In this document: positions 22,501 through 35,221 of the stretch, in pieces
Position numbering within the stretch: position 1 is the stretch's first letter
How the letters are laid out: the number at the start of each line of letters is the position of its first letter
DNA from: Neodiprion pinetum
Lineage: Eukaryota > Arthropoda > Insecta > Hymenoptera > Diprionidae
Direction of reading: 5' to 3'
DNA length: 64,000 bases
Assembly (NCBI RefSeq): GCF_021155775.2
Contig: NC_060236.1
Span: 18,526,519 to 18,590,518, forward strand
The notes under the pieces: generated by a model
Seen by the model: the letters and a program-made list of their open reading frames with translations, nothing else
The model's database searches: none
Told to the model about the DNA's origin: nothing
Made by a program: the position numbers and the translations under genes

Positions 22501-25500
22501 GTAAGAGCGGACAAAATTTTTTTTTTTTAACCACCCTGATGAGCATGCATGTGAAAAGTGCCTTTACCTCGATTTTATCACACCTTTGGTCACGTATTTT
22601 CAGCTAGAGTAATACCAAATTATTTCAAATTCTGAACATTCATTGACCGTAGTTTGATAGCAATCTCTAATAAACACAGGAAAAGCATATTTTTTCGCGA
22701 AAAGTTCAAGTTTAATACAGTACATGAGATGATTCATGTATCATGAACATGTTGTGTCGATGTGTTTGCAATACAGGGCTACCATTTGAGTCCCGCAATA
22801 ATCCTACAGGAATTGGGTTTTAGTGGAATCGTCTGGATTTTTGATATGTTATAGATCTTGGCATTCTGAACAAAAGCCTTCACAGGCACGGCCCTTTCCT
22901 ATGAATAGTTTCCAAGCTAGATACCACCGAACCTTAAAATGTTCATTCTATTCCCACTTTCCTTTGTGCAAGACAAACAACGAAAAGAAAATTATTTCTA
23001 ATAAATAAAACTGAGGCATGTAACCGGACATGACCACCTCAAGTCTATAGACTCATCCCCTCCTGCAACCTCAATGCTCTTACCTGTAGACGACGTTACC
23101 TGGCGGGACCTGGTGTAAAAAAGTGTTTTTGGTTCTCCGATGGAAGAATGAAGATAATAAAGTGCCGTATATATATGTATATGTATATCGCATATACTAG
23201 ACCGGTTCAAAAAAAATTTACGAAGCTTTTATTCCAAGTCACACGTTTCATAGTTGTAGGAAGCGGAAATAAGATGCCAGTGAAAATTTGAGCCCTTGAT
23301 GTTGACATTTAGTGGTTCATGAACGCCATTTTTCATTTTCCATTCGATTGATAATCGAAAATGGTTTTAGTTTAATTCTGAAATTTGTAGCTCAGTAACG
23401 AGGTGATGTACATAAATGTCCGATAAATATTTTTGTAGTGAATTCAACGCTCTGCAATAATGGTCTCTTATAATTTTTTACGAATAATGCACTTTATGAC
23501 TCGTATCATCTCCCAAACCACTTCATAAAGTACGGTAAAAAAAATGTATGTTGCTTTGTGACCTAAAAGAAACCCGCAACATTATTGTAATAGATATGCG
23601 TGCTATAATAGGGTACAATATTTGCGTTTTTTATGTCAAAGTTTACCACTTGACCCTTTCAAAACTGAATTGAATCTATCGCTGGAATAAAATTTGCTTA
23701 GGCGTGTATCGATTCTCTATCTTTCACATGAGCTTTCTAATCTTTTTCAGAATTTTCCTTAACCTGTATTAAAAGCTAAACGTCGGTCCATTCTAATGGA
23801 TACGAAGTGTTCATTGGCAAGATTTGAAGAAAATTTAAATTTAATATTCCTATCACTACTTTTATTATATAATTTGTGATGTTGGGAAAATTGTTAATTA
23901 AGCGATCGGATAATTCGAAAACATATTGATGCTTCGGAAAAAATATTGAAGCAGGAAAAATGATAAACAATCGATTGAAATAATGTGTCCAACCCGAGAG
24001 CTTATTACTTTTAATTATAATCCTTGAATAGCATTTATTTCTTTACAAGTGCGTTCTGCATGTTAAATAAATATCGTTACATGTTTTTCTTACGTGCACA
24101 TATGATGACCACTAGGGTGTGCCGAAAAAAAATAATTATTTTCCCAAACGCGCATCAAAATTCTGGTAGAGCATCTCAAATAGAATATCTCAGCCAAACA
24201 TGAGCTCTTAATATGGATATTTAGAGACGCCTATTTTATTATTTCCAATTTCCATTTGAATAACACTTATTGTTAGAAAAATAGGAGGATTTTCAATTTA
24301 TTTTCTCGTAAACGGCTCGACTTATAAACTACGTAAATACAGATTCTTATGGGAAATTTCACACTATATTAAAAGTTCTGAGATAGAATTTTCCTCGCTT
24401 TAACTGATCAGAAGATATTCAAGATGACTCAATGTTTACAGACGAATATATCTTAATTGGTTAGCGTTAGGAAAATTTTATCTCAGTACTTTTTTATAGA
24501 GCGTGAAATTTCCTTTAAGAATCTGCGTTTAGATAGTTTATAATAGTTTACAAAAGAAAAACAAAATTCCGATTTTTTTACGTGTTATTTAAATACAAAA
24601 TGGAAAAAATTAAATAGGCACCTCTAAATATCAATATTTTGAGCTCATATTTGGTCGAGATATTCTATTTCAGATGATTCACTGAAATTTTGTTGCGTGT
24701 TTGAAAAAAATAATTTCTGGCACTCCCTAATGACCATATATGTATAATAAATCTTTTTTTTTCTCATAACAGAATCTTTGCATTAATTGTTGCCAAGCTT
24801 ATCTATTTTTTCATGACGTTTGAGGCTATCCTGGAAGCATAAATGTTGTTTCCAGAAAGAGAGTTGACATTAAATAGCCTACAAAAGTAGAAATAAAAAC
24901 AAAAGTCACACGCATCTCTTTTTTTAACTATTGAAGCTGCACTTTTTCGACTAGAAAACATGCTCAAATGAAGGGATAGTCTTCAATATGTGGTTTTTCA
25001 AATAGTTATTGGAAATGTTGTCAAAACCCATCCTTTACAAAAATCTCTGTTGAAAGAAGCATTTGTTCTGAATTTTCAAAATGCACAACCACTGCAATGG
25101 TCAAGGGTTCTGAAAGGGTCAAGCTGCTATTTAAGTCGAATGAAAATACTCTTATCACTCTGAAATCATCTTGGATGAAACGTTTCAAACAGGGAAAAAT
25201 ACGATTATATTTGCGATCGTAAGAGATATGAAATTTTTGGGTCAAAAATATTTTGTTACGGCTATTAGTAGGCGTGATGGAATTAAAAAAGAATCTGCCG
25301 GGAAATCTTTTTTTTTCGCGATACTTTTCATCGTTATGAGAATGGAGAGTCTGTCGGGCTGTTCGAAAATCTGCCGTGATGATCGCAAAAACGGCTAAAC
25401 GAAAAATCTGAAACTGCCGAGACTTGACAATGAAATGAAAAAGTATTGAAAGAAAATTTAGAAGAATAAAAAATTTTCTACAGAACAAAAAATTCATACA

Positions 25501-28500
25501 TTTTTTTTTTCCAATAAAAATATAAACTTGGAAAAACATAATGTAATTTAATGAAGAAGAAAAAGTATAAGTTTGTCGGTTAAACATTAAAAAGCGATTC
25601 ATTTCCGGTAGAACCGAAAGTTCAAATTGAAAGGGATATGGAAATTTTTCATGGCAATCATTTAGGCTGTGAAAATCTGTAATTTATAGATCTTTTTATC
25701 GAGCTGTTTTCAAAATCATTGCAGAAGTTTTTCGGACAGACCAACAGGCCGGCAGACCGACCGACACTTCTATAAAAACCTGTTTTTCGAATTGTAGAGG
25801 TTCGAAAACGTAAAGATTCCTTAACATTAGCAAACCTGATTTTCGACTGAAACTAATACTTCTCTTACATCAGGAGAGGTGTTGAAAAGTAATAATATTT
25901 TATGATACTATTGTATGACATTCTTTAGATGAGAAAAAGAACACTTCAATTTTTCTTAGCGTACTTTATGAAACAGTTTGGGAGATCATAGGACTAAAAA
26001 TACAATTGTCGTAAAAACATGCCATTTTTCACCAATGGAAAAAGAACGGGCAACGCTAACGTATCCAGCGCACCAAAATATGTCGGAATTACACTAACTC
26101 ATTCATTTACGATTTTCTCGCAAAAATTTGATAACACTGAGATGATATTATTACTTTAGCATTTAGACTGAGAAATATTTCTTATAATCAGGTATAGCAA
26201 CCACCGTGATGGATGCATTTATCGTGGAGTGATTGTCAGAATTCTGTAATAAAAATTAGTCATGTATGCACCAACATGACGAGTGCTTTGCCAATTTCGT
26301 ATAAATCTCGTAAACTCTTCAAGATTTGGAAACATACTTTCGAACGATTAAAAAGATTTCGTGTGTTTTTTTACGTCTAAAGCTAACATTTTTCATTGAC
26401 ACGACGTGGCGTCAATAGCCTAATAATCCAAACCAAGGTCTACTTACATACCTATGCTTGATTCATAAATGACTACGGCGTTCTTCTTATTGCTTACCTT
26501 TTAAACGATATATTTCACACCTGTGATCAAGCGGGCAAAGATTAGCCAGTAGAAATACTAATGGTAAGCTCACCTGTTCCGTTCGATAAGTCTCCGGAGC
26601 GTATCGATGAATTTAGGTTGGGTATCATCCTTCCCAATGTTATCCGTGTAATTAAAACGTCCGATTTCTTGTACAGCTCGTCGAACTACAACGTGATGAA
26701 AACAATGCCTATTACTAAGTACAAAAATACCTGCCGTCCATTTGATTCGGTCCAGTAAGGTTTCAATTGCCTACCGTTTGCCAATCTTTCAGACTGATTG
26801 GTCGTCTTTTCGTAATTCAGGCAGCTTTCGTAATAGTCGAGAAAGGACTGTTCGTCACTTCGGCGTTTTTGAGCCTCGGCTAGAAAATGGAAGACAACAA
26901 AAACAGTTGATAACGTTAACACAGAAACGTGTGTACTGCACACTGCAGCCCTATCCAGAAGTTTCAGTATACCACCCAAAACTACAAGCCTGATCTACCG
27001 AGCACGTTTTTCGGTTCAATAGTAGTGTAATTTTGGGCGCATTAAATTAATGCAATTGATCGAGTTGCACGCCCGTTGGTCTTTTCCTTTGCAACTAGGT
27101 ATCGCCGATTGGCGATGAAATACAAAACTACTTCCACTAAAGGAATTTTTCAGACTCTACATCGACTTATGTTCGTTAAATGTGTGGACGAAAAATCCAT
27201 ACGACTGGCCTCGACTCGTGTCATTGCAAGCTTCGTATCGAGAACTTATTAGATGTCTCATGATATTGCATTGTAATCTTGCATCTATCGTGGAACAGTC
27301 ATACATCGACATGTTACATTTTTAGACAGTTTATTATTTTCGATTATTGTGACACAGCCAGACACAACGATTTTCGGCGTCAATGAAGTAGATCAAACCT
27401 GTACCAATACAGTGAAAAAATCCTATCGAATTATGCTTCATTTGAGTGCACGTCGGATGATTGACTCAGAATATCGTTTCTGTCGTGTTATGTTTGAGTT
27501 CCGTTCTCATGGTAAACTTGTATAATAACGTGAGATTATTTACTGAAAATTCGTTGCATTGCTTGTTCTGCGAGGTCATTTTCTATCGTGAGCTGGTTAT
27601 CTTCGAACTCTCCACAAGCGTATTCATAAAAATCATCACACGCATCGGAAGAATGGTTCATGTAGGAAAGAATTCGACTCGCTGTGCCTTTGGCCATTTT
27701 TGACATAACTTCAGATAACGTCACAGGTGGCATGTGATTTCTGAAAGTATCAGTTGTTGTATATGAGGTAACAAAATCGAGGAACTACAAGACAAAGTTT
27801 CGTAAAGTAAGCTAGTGAGCTGATCACGAATTCTCTAAGCGGCTACGTTTTATACAATTAACGAACGTTCATGATGAATAAATGAGGTAACTCACGTTGA
27901 AGGTGAAGTGTCCGGTGTTTCAGTAGTCGTAGTCTCCTGTATAGATTCGCCCCATACCCTGTTAACAGGAGATGGAGTAAGTAAGCGAGTTAGCTAATCA
28001 GGAATTCTCTAAACGACTATGTTTCATACTATCAACGAACTTTGATGATGAACAAATGAGGTAACTCACGTTAAAGGAGAAGTGCCCGGTGTTTCAGTAG
28101 TCGTAGTCTCCTGTATAGATTCGCCCCATACCCTGTTAACAGGAGATGGAGTAAGTAAGCGAGTTAGCTAATCAGGAATTCTCTAAACGACTATGTTTTA
28201 TACTATCAACGAACTTTGATGATGAACAAATGAGGTAACTCACGTTAAAGGTAAAGTGTCCGGTGTTTCAGTAATCGTAGTCTCCCGTGTAGATTCGCCG
28301 TCTGCCCTGTTGACAGGAGATGGAGTGAGTAAGCCAGTATGCAATTACCGTCAAAAATGACAATATTCGATAAAAATATCTCGAAACTCTAATGCGACGG
28401 TAGAAAACGGACTGCGCCACCGTATTCAGCGCACCAAAATACGTCGCAAATAAATTTACTCGTTGATTCAGCAGTTTCGATAAAAAAATTTCGGGGCTGT

Positions 28501-30558
28501 AAATCGACTCGGCTAAACTCACCTCTTCTATTATCGCATAGCTATAATGTGAGTCAAGATTATTTTTCATCTTTATATAAATCAATCTGGTTTTCATCTT
28601 GTACACTTTTGTTCACGGTATATGGATGAGATAAACTATACAAGATTTTAACGTAATTTTGCGAAAATGTATAATTCAGTAATAACTTTCTTGCGTCTAG
28701 AAACTCTTTGTAATACGATACACGGGAAAAAATCGAATCGCTTCAGCCAAACACTCGTTATCTCCCGAATATGGAAAAAAATACTCCGTGGATTGAGAAA
28801 AATTTTACTCGATGTTAACAAATCTTCTCTTGTCTCGAAATATCTACACTGTACAGTTGATCCCACTCAATCTTCCGGTGCCTACACAAATAATTATTTG
28901 CAGTAATAAAATATTTTTTACACTAACCGTGAAGAAATGTTTTGTTGGAGCAATAATTGTTTTTTTTTTAACGACGATAAAAATCTTCCGTTTCTCTCGT
29001 GTTCTTTCTGATTATTTGAATAAGACTAAGAACAATCGTATGTTTGTTAGAAACAAACGTTACGTTAGAGTAGATTGCTGAAAATCTTTACGAGCTCGTG
29101 AATTTATACCTTGCTATCTAATTATTCCAACAATACGAGTGTTCGATTTATTCGAAAGTATGTTGGTCAAACATCATTTTTGTAACGTGTAATTTTTGGA
29201 AAAATGAAAATTTATCCAATCGGCGGTTTGTCATCGTATAAACTGAACGGCAACCGTTTCGCTTAGTAGCTTGTTCTGCGGTGTCCACGGTAGCTCAAAA
29301 ATATTCTTCAAACTTGGAGACAGTATTTCGGGACAGTACCATCCTCTTTACTTAGATTTGAAATTAATGACTTCTTCATTTCGTTGACAAGACGAATGAA
29401 GCGAAAATAAGACAATTTTAAATAGTCTGATCTTGAGAAAGAGATAAGAATACCGTCTCGGAATTCGAAGTAAATCGGTTGGACAGTTTTTGAGATATTG
29501 TGGGAGGGGCAAAAAAAATATCACCGAGTGAAATGATCGACGTTATTGAAGACGTCAGTGACAATAGCTTCTGGTAGTTTATTTCGATGAAAAAAGTCGT
29601 CAATTGGGCTCGATCCATATACTCTTGAATGAATGGACTCACAGTTGAATTGAATAACCAGTTGTCGAGGTATAAAAAAAATTAGAACACGCTCATTTTC
29701 TAGCGATCTACTTGTATATTTCCGTACAATCGTATTCTCACGCTATGTAAATCTGATCATCGGTCGGTAGATGAAGCTTCAAATCGATGGATATATGTAG
29801 ATCATATATTTGAGGGCTCGTTCTGTTTGGAATGTAAGATATTCTATGATATCCGGTCTTTGGTCGAGTCTGAAAAAAAATTCAGATGATAAGCAATTGA
29901 CATTAGTAAACGTTCGCAAATGAGCAGTTGCTCGTCGATTATGCAGAGTGGAGAAAGCGTGTCATGTAATTCATTTTCCGAGTCACGTGAGTCTTCGAAT
30001 ATTTCAATTCGAACTCGGATAAATTCCAATTTATCGAATCATTCGGTGGGAAACGCGAAACTTCGATTTGTATTTTACGTCCGTGTGACAAAATATCCAG
30101 ATAATTTTCAGAAGAACTCAGTCGAACGAATTGTGTGACTGTAAAAATTATTCTCCACAGGACATTGAATGTAATCTTTGAAAAGTAAAGAGTAAAGTTT
30201 AAGTTGAAAGATCGATAAATTCGCACGTTTACCAAATTTCAGAATTAAGATAAACCGTAATGTAAAAGTGAAATCCGAAAAATGAAATGATAAAAAGTTG
30301 CATATTTGAAATGAAATCCGAACTGTTCAGATATTGTGACACAGGTGTGTTGAATAAGTACTATGTGAATTATTCGAGAAATTGTGTCACTTCGATGAGT
30401 CATTGCGTGCTGTTAGTTTGATTTTAAAACTTTATCATTCATACCTCTGTTTGTGTGACAGCAAAAACGATTAATATCGATAGCGTGATTTGCCAAAGAT
30501 TCCAACTTCCGTTGAACGGCCGAGCATTTTTTGAAGTGGCTTTTGCTGACGTGGTCAT
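15916..30558 (-). CDS. neprilysin-like M13 family protein, probably catalytically inactive
   Basis: Minus-strand exons in transcript order: 30558-30445, an unresolved linker exon, 28306-28244, 28132-28070, 27958-27896, 27740-27544, 26879-26775, 26685-26574, 21957-21735, 21581-21462, 21373-21269, 21168-20986, 18694-18566, 18468-18304, 18215-18115, 17985-17792, 17302-17133, 16586-16425, 16146-15916. Phases agree throughout the peptidase part. The protein is about 840 residues, close to the family's usual 700-850. M13 peptidases are type II membrane zinc proteases that cut extracellular peptides. Here the zinc motif HExxH is NEIAH, the third-ligand region ERFSD keeps Glu and Asp, and the C-terminal catalytic His is Asn in DENLPSRLR. 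The NAFY substrate-binding motif is also absent. Insects have many inactive neprilysin-like paralogues, and this fits that class. The donor of exon 21581-21462 is uncertain by 6 nt. Confidence 0.85.
17380..17740. mobile_element. degraded relative of the mariner-type MITE
   Basis: The interior shares phrases with the 24.1-24.7 kb element (GAGCGTCAAATTTCCT versus GAGCGTGAAATTTCCT, and GTGTTATTTAAA versus GTGTTATTTAAA). It lies between the M13 exons at 17302 and 17792. The 88-codon plus-strand frame here has no domain and is read as chance. Confidence 0.4.
17792..17985 (-). CDS. M13 zinc-site exon with NExxH instead of HExxH
   Basis: On the minus strand the exon reads IIIPFGAVDWRF, then ATLGTLIANEIAHHFDF. 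In active neprilysins this region is IVFPAGILQPPFF, then G.IGHEITHGFDD. The first zinc-binding His is therefore Asn (codon AAT), while the catalytic Glu and second His remain. The exon joins 17302-17133 in phase 1, giving FDFTGINYLNGWK, the counterpart of FDDQGRQYDKDGN. No frameshift or stop is present, so the change sits in an intact coding frame. Confidence 0.85.
19209..20146. mobile_element. inverted-repeat element bounded by long G and C runs
   Basis: The left edge is ATTAA followed by 23 G (19213-19235) and GTAAAGGTTTGCA. The right edge is the reverse complement in kind: GCTGAAACCCTTA followed by 20 C (20124-20143) and TAATGG. The ends are thus terminal inverted repeats of the form TTAGGGG..GGTAAGGGTTT flanked by TA or TAA. 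The roughly 940-bp inside has no long open frame. It lies in the M13 intron between 18694 and 20986. The class is not recognised; the run lengths may be inexact from sequencing. Confidence 0.55.
20150..20450. repeat. degenerate tandem modules of about 115-120 bp
   Basis: Three imperfect copies share a pattern like GGTCTTTTGGGTCATTGAC, AACGAATCCGAG, TCAGATTT and CAAAATGG..GGATCCAATATGG. They directly adjoin the G/C-bounded element. Similar wording recurs near 30840-31210, so it is a dispersed family. Confidence 0.45.
22116..22538. mobile_element. MITE-like element with AGGGTGGTTAAAAAAA inverted ends
   Basis: The left end is AGGGTGGTTAAAAAAAAACC followed by GCTCTTACC and AAATGTTAGTG. The right end contains CACTAACAT, GGTAAGAGCG and TTTTTTTTAACCACCCT, which is its reverse complement. 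The span is about 420 bp with no protein-like frame. It sits in the 4.6-kb intron of the M13 gene (21957-26574). Confidence 0.6.
24112..24732. mobile_element. mariner-type MITE with about 125-bp terminal inverted repeats and TA flanks
   Basis: The left end TA|GGGTGTGCCGAAAAAAAATAA is matched over about 125 bp by the right end read in reverse (GGGAGTGCCAGAAATTATTTT, AATAGAATATCTC, TGAGCTC, GATATTTAGAG). The element is flanked by TA on both sides (CACTA...CCCTAATG), as for Tc1/mariner insertions. It is non-coding and lies in an M13 intron. Related degraded sequence appears at about 17380-17740 and an end-like fragment at about 48426. Confidence 0.7.
27544..27740 (-). CDS. M13 N-terminal ectodomain exon
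   Basis: The exon encodes ASRILSYMNHSSDACDDFYEYACGEF, the hallmark start of the M13 N-terminal domain (consensus ..I..SMD.S.DPCDDFYEFACG.W), with both cysteines present. Incoming phase 2 joins the last stalk exon and outgoing phase 1 joins 26879-26775. The next exons continue with DEQSFLDYYESCLNYEK, the usual FY.SC motif. This start of the conserved domain defines gene identity most clearly. Confidence 0.88.
27896..28306 (-). repeat. three tandem 174-bp units, each holding a 63-nt Thr-rich stalk exon
   Basis: Exons 28306-28244, 28132-28070 and 27958-27896 are each 63 nt and start exactly 174 bp apart. Each is flanked by the same acceptor (CTGTTAACAG or CTGTTGACAG) and donor (GTGAGTTACC), and the duplication includes the introns. 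The encoded peptides are near copies (ESIQETTTTETPGTSPLT in the middle one; the first has ESTRETTITETPDTLPLT). Because 63 is a multiple of three and phases match, exons can be skipped or repeated without frameshift. Pro/Thr-rich peptides of this sort form O-glycosylated stalks between a membrane anchor and an ectodomain. Confidence 0.8.
30445..30558 (-). CDS. M13 protein first coding exon: cytoplasmic tail and signal anchor
   Basis: ATG at 30558-30556 opens 38 codons. A short basic, Ser/Thr-rich N-terminus is followed by a hydrophobic stretch (LWQITLSILIVFAV), then a GAG|GTATGA donor. This fits either a type II signal anchor or a signal peptide. It ends in phase 0, whereas the first stalk exon enters in phase 2, so at least one short exon lies between 28.3 and 30.4 kb. 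A weak candidate of the right phase is 29742-29776 (35 nt), whose acceptor lacks a good pyrimidine tract. Confidence 0.6.
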
Positions 30559-30759
30559 GTTGTGTGTTCGAAAAAGTGCAGACATCTGTTACAGTTAGCA
30601 CTCCGCCTGTTCTTCACGTCTGTACAAAATTATTCTTATACGATTTATTCTGCCAAGACATAACATTTATACAACGCAAGCATGTTTTACGCGTTCTTTC
30701 ACGCGTGTTTTCAGTACGCAAAGTATCCGTTTCTATTAGGGTGGAGTGCGTCTGCGAAT

Positions 30760-31538
30760 GCGCATGCGCGGAGTACTAAAAGGAACACTTTTAACCCTTC
30801 GAAACATGCATTTTTCCTTGCTGTCAAATTCCTTGAATCCGGGTATATGAGGGTTCTCAAGGTCGCTAATTTCAAAAATGGGATCAGATTTGAGAAGTTT
30901 TCAAAATTCAAAATTACGAATCTGATATGGCGGACTGAGAATATTGAATTTCGTAATTTTGAGGTTGGATTCGCTTTCATAGACTGGGAAAACCACCGAG
31001 TGACAAATTTCAAGCAAATCGGATAAGTTTTCATACTTCAAGTCCACCGTATAGGATCCACCATTTTGAATTTTAAAATCCCAACCTTGGATTAGTTTTC
31101 AGCAACCCGGAAAACTCCCATGTGACCAAAAAACATTGGATCCGATGTTTTCAATTTTGGAAGTTGGACGTCGGATTGATTTTCAGCGACCCCAAAAATC
31201 CAGGATTACCGAGTTCCACTTTTCTAGTCCCCAGAACCTTCCCACAATTACATTTATATTCTGTAAAAACAGGCATTGTCAACACTTTGTTTATTAATAG
31301 CGCTTACCATATTCGCGAAATAATTATAATCCCTCTTAAAACGTCAATATCGATATCTTAGAAGTTCAATTATGAAAAAAAAAAATGACAGCAATATCTC
31401 AAAAATTGAATGTAATTCAGTACATCTTGAATGACCGATTCGAAAAAGGTGTCTCATACATCAAACACTGTGCCGTAAAGAAGGGTTAAGTACTCGGAGT
31501 TGAAAGCGGTCTTTTCAGTACTCGGCGCATGCGCTGTC
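30760..31538. mobile_element. inverted-repeat element with GCGCATGCGC ends
   Basis: The left end is GCGCATGCGCGGAGTACTAA, followed by AACCCTTCGAAAC. The right end in reverse is GCGCATGCGCCGAGTACTGA, later TACTTAACCCTTC. The roughly 780-bp element encloses degenerate tandem modules (30840-31210) like those at 20150-20450. No coding content was recognised. Confidence 0.5.
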
Positions 31539-34500
31539 GCTAACAAATCTGACATCACGCGACTCCAACTTGAATTTAGTGCTTGGTGGAAAAACGCGTT
31601 ACATACTCGAGCTTGTTATAGATACCATAAAGAATCGTGTGCAAAAAGGAGGCAACGGTTTTTGTCACCTCGCATATTTGTAATATTCATCTTCGGCTCA
31701 CGTGCGACTCATATTGCAAACTTACGCTTGGCCGGAAAAGACCAAGTTTTCCTCCTTGTTAGACAATATATTACCGAATACTCATCGTTATTGACTCACG
31801 TAATTCTCTGGAGATTCCCGCATCAAGTTTCTTCTTGCCTTGAGCCGACTTGCACGCAATATTTTTCTGCAAGGTAGAAATAGATGGAACCTTTGCTGTT
31901 TTCGGTTCGAGCTACCGATTTCGACTGACTCTCTTCGAAGTGCTAATCAACAGGAAAATTGGACTGTATCAAATGAACGGTCACGAAGATAACCTTTTTA
32001 CCGGGACTTGTTATTTAAAAAATTACGTGAAATGACGTGGCTCGTAGATTGTACAGCATTTCGCAACATGTTCCAAGAATTCGAAAATTGAATGATGTGA
32101 ATCATGTAAACAACTACACTTCGTGTAGAAATTCATCTGGACTGTACAAAATCACGGGTCACTGATTGTAAGATAACCTTTTCACTGCGACACGTAATCT
32201 CAAAGATTCCGACATATCACCTAGTGTGTGAATTTCCTCGTATTTCGCAATATCTTGTGATGATAAAAAAGCTGAACCATAACTCTAATGACAAAAAATA
32301 AACAGTCAGAATCAAATGAATAATCAAGCATCCTGTAAAAACTTATGACTCGTGTCAAATGATGAATCTTATCAAGACTCAAATGAGAATTATTTCCACG
32401 CAAATTTCGGTATCTCAAATGTCTACCGAGATGTTTACAACTAACGAGGATAGTAATTGTGTCTTGCATAATATTCACCGAATAGATGTTCCACTTGGAA
32501 AATTTAATAATCATAGCGATGGCAAGCGAGATAAAGAAATTCCGAATTGAGTAAAATTACTCGAAACGAGAAACAAATCACGTTGATGATCGAAGATGAT
32601 GAAAAGGACTCGGAGGTTGAACGGGATAAAAATAATCGCGCTCGGGTCGATTCAGTTGTGTCGAATTTTTCTATTCAAATATTTATACATGATATTCTGC
32701 ATACCCGAAATCGCCGAAAATTTCGGTGTCTGCGTAAGAATATCATACACTCATATACGTATCATAAGTTATGTTCTAACGGTAATTACAGAGAATCGCA
32801 GGTTTGGATAAGTTTACGCAATAAATGAATTGCGGAACATGTTTCTGCGAAACTTCTACGCGTCTGAAAATGGTTCGCACAATTCTATAATTTCGATAGT
32901 TACACACATAGCGCATTGCGTACCTAAAATTTATAATATCCACATACGTATCGCCACCGAGTGCGCCAATTATATATATATATATAATAATTATCTTATT
33001 ACATAACGTATAATCTATATATTGTATTTACTCAAACTGTCTGCAATAAATGATGATTATTAATCTTAGTGAGTAACGTTTAATGTATGTAATGCTAACT
33101 ATTTGTCAATTGTAATACGAAAGGCAAGGTGGTTCGACAAGGTGGTTCAAAGCTTATTAATTATAGGTTTTCGAATTGTTTTCCCATCGATTATCGTCGA
33201 ATATCATCCGAAAAAAATTCACCGTTCGGTTTATCACCGAGACTTAAAACAGCTGCGAATCGATACGTGGGGATAATACATTTTTTGTGCAATGATAATT
33301 TGATTATTATCACAGAACGTTATTTGAAAATGCATCAATTGAAAAGTAGGCACCGATGAATAAGAATTATTAAAAAAAAAAAACGCATATTTATAAGAAT
33401 CACAGAAATAATAATGCGAGATTACGGAAAATAGGAAGAAACAGATTGAAATCAGTATTTCGGTGGTGATTCTCAACGCTCAGAAGAACCCCCTGTGAAA
33501 AAATACCCATCGTAATAAGTACACGAATAATAAGAATATACACATATGTGTATATAATTCGACGTTTTTCTAGAATCATGCCAAAAATAGCAATTCTAAC
33601 ACAAGCGTAGAATATTTTGTCCCAAAGTTTGAAAAAGAGAAGTATCAAGAAATATAACGATTGAGCAATTCTTGGGTTGAAAAGTAAAAGAATTCGTGCC
33701 AACGATCGAAGGTCCAAAGACTTCAAGCTCGGTAAATAACACAAAATAAATTAGATAATAGATAATTGACTCGATAAAACTGTTGGACATTTTTTTGCCT
33801 GATGCAGAAGATTTTTCAAAATTTGACAATCAAATGTGAATTTGAAATGCAAATTTTTTCTTCCGCTGAACGTCACTGAGTTGATAAATTATGTCTGCGT
33901 TTATATGAGGATTGTTTTCGCCACGTTTTCTCGGTTTCGTATAATAATTAAAATGACATTTCAATTGATAAAAATCTACTTGAAAAAATGGTAATGTAGG
34001 TAGATATTTCTAGTATAGTTTGGAAAAAAGTACGTATGTATGTTACGCATAAGGTAGATTATTCTATACCTAAGCGTGGGCACTTCTCTTATAATATATT
34101 TACATAATGTCGTATAATAAGAGATATATAATAGAGTACGCTGATAACACGATAATCGTAATTTAGTTATTTATATATATATATATATACGATATAATTT
34201 ATGTAACTAGCCTTATAATATTACATATTTTATGTAAGTTATTATCAGCGCAGTTTTTGTTTGAAATTACACCTAAGTATTAAAACGATGATGTATATCA
34301 TACACGCAAAAATAAAATATTGCAGCGATTAATGTACATACGTGCTACGCGTATTGTAATATATGTATACAATGTAAATTTATTCACACTGAGAAGAAAC
34401 AGTGGAATCGAAATCAAGGCAACGCATAGTCGAATTTCTATTCCGTATAGCCAAGGTTTGTATTTTGATTGAGTAGAAATTTGTTTGATATTCAGAAGAA

Positions 34501-35221
34501 ATTATTTTTTTCGCTCAAAGTATAATTAGGTAAAATTTAGTAACTATTAGTTTGATTTGGGCAAACTTTCACTCTGAAATTGCATAAATCCTATGCACAA
34601 AGAATATCATAAAACTGAAATATGCGTAAACTTGTTTCGAGTAAATTTTTCTCTCAACGACAGAAAATCGGTTAGTTTTTTTGTCATTAATTACACCTAT
34701 CATCGTCACTTGGGCGTGAATTTTAACGTGACTAATACGTATAAAATAAAACAGTGAAACTCGACACGCTGAGTGACCGACTGCGCGTGTGCAGAAGATT
34801 CGATCTCCATTCGCTGTCGAGATCGTGCGGCGGCAAGATTTTTGTCTGCTAAGCAGTGGAGCCAACTCCGCGGCACGGAGCACGAAATGTGAAATTCCCT
34901 TTGTTAGATGGCGAATTGAAAGTATGTTGTTACGATGACTCGTAGCCGTAATCAGTCATCAGTCAGTTGTTAATAGAAGTTTTCCATGCCTTCCCGAATC
35001 GTTAGATTCGTTATTCGAGACCTGCCCGACCCAATACCGTTCGCATGGCCCGCATAACCTTCAAACGCCGAGCCTGACTGCTGAAGTTTACGTTGGCCAG
35101 CCTGCATGAAAATACGACGGATCTCGCGCATGCGCAATCGGACTGAAAATCTGTCAAGTTTTACCGTTTGCTCTCGCTATTTAATATAATTATATAAATC
35201 CTAATGAGTATATGCGGATTA

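Noticed and set aside
25021..25602. 193-codon minus-strand frame
   Set aside because: Phe/Ser/Lys-rich wording typical of AT-rich DNA, no domain, no phase fit to the M13 exons on either side.
28521..28606. Possible M13 linker exon ending at the GTGAGT near 28520
   Set aside because: Open frame and donor are good, but it leaves in phase 0 while the first stalk exon enters in phase 2.
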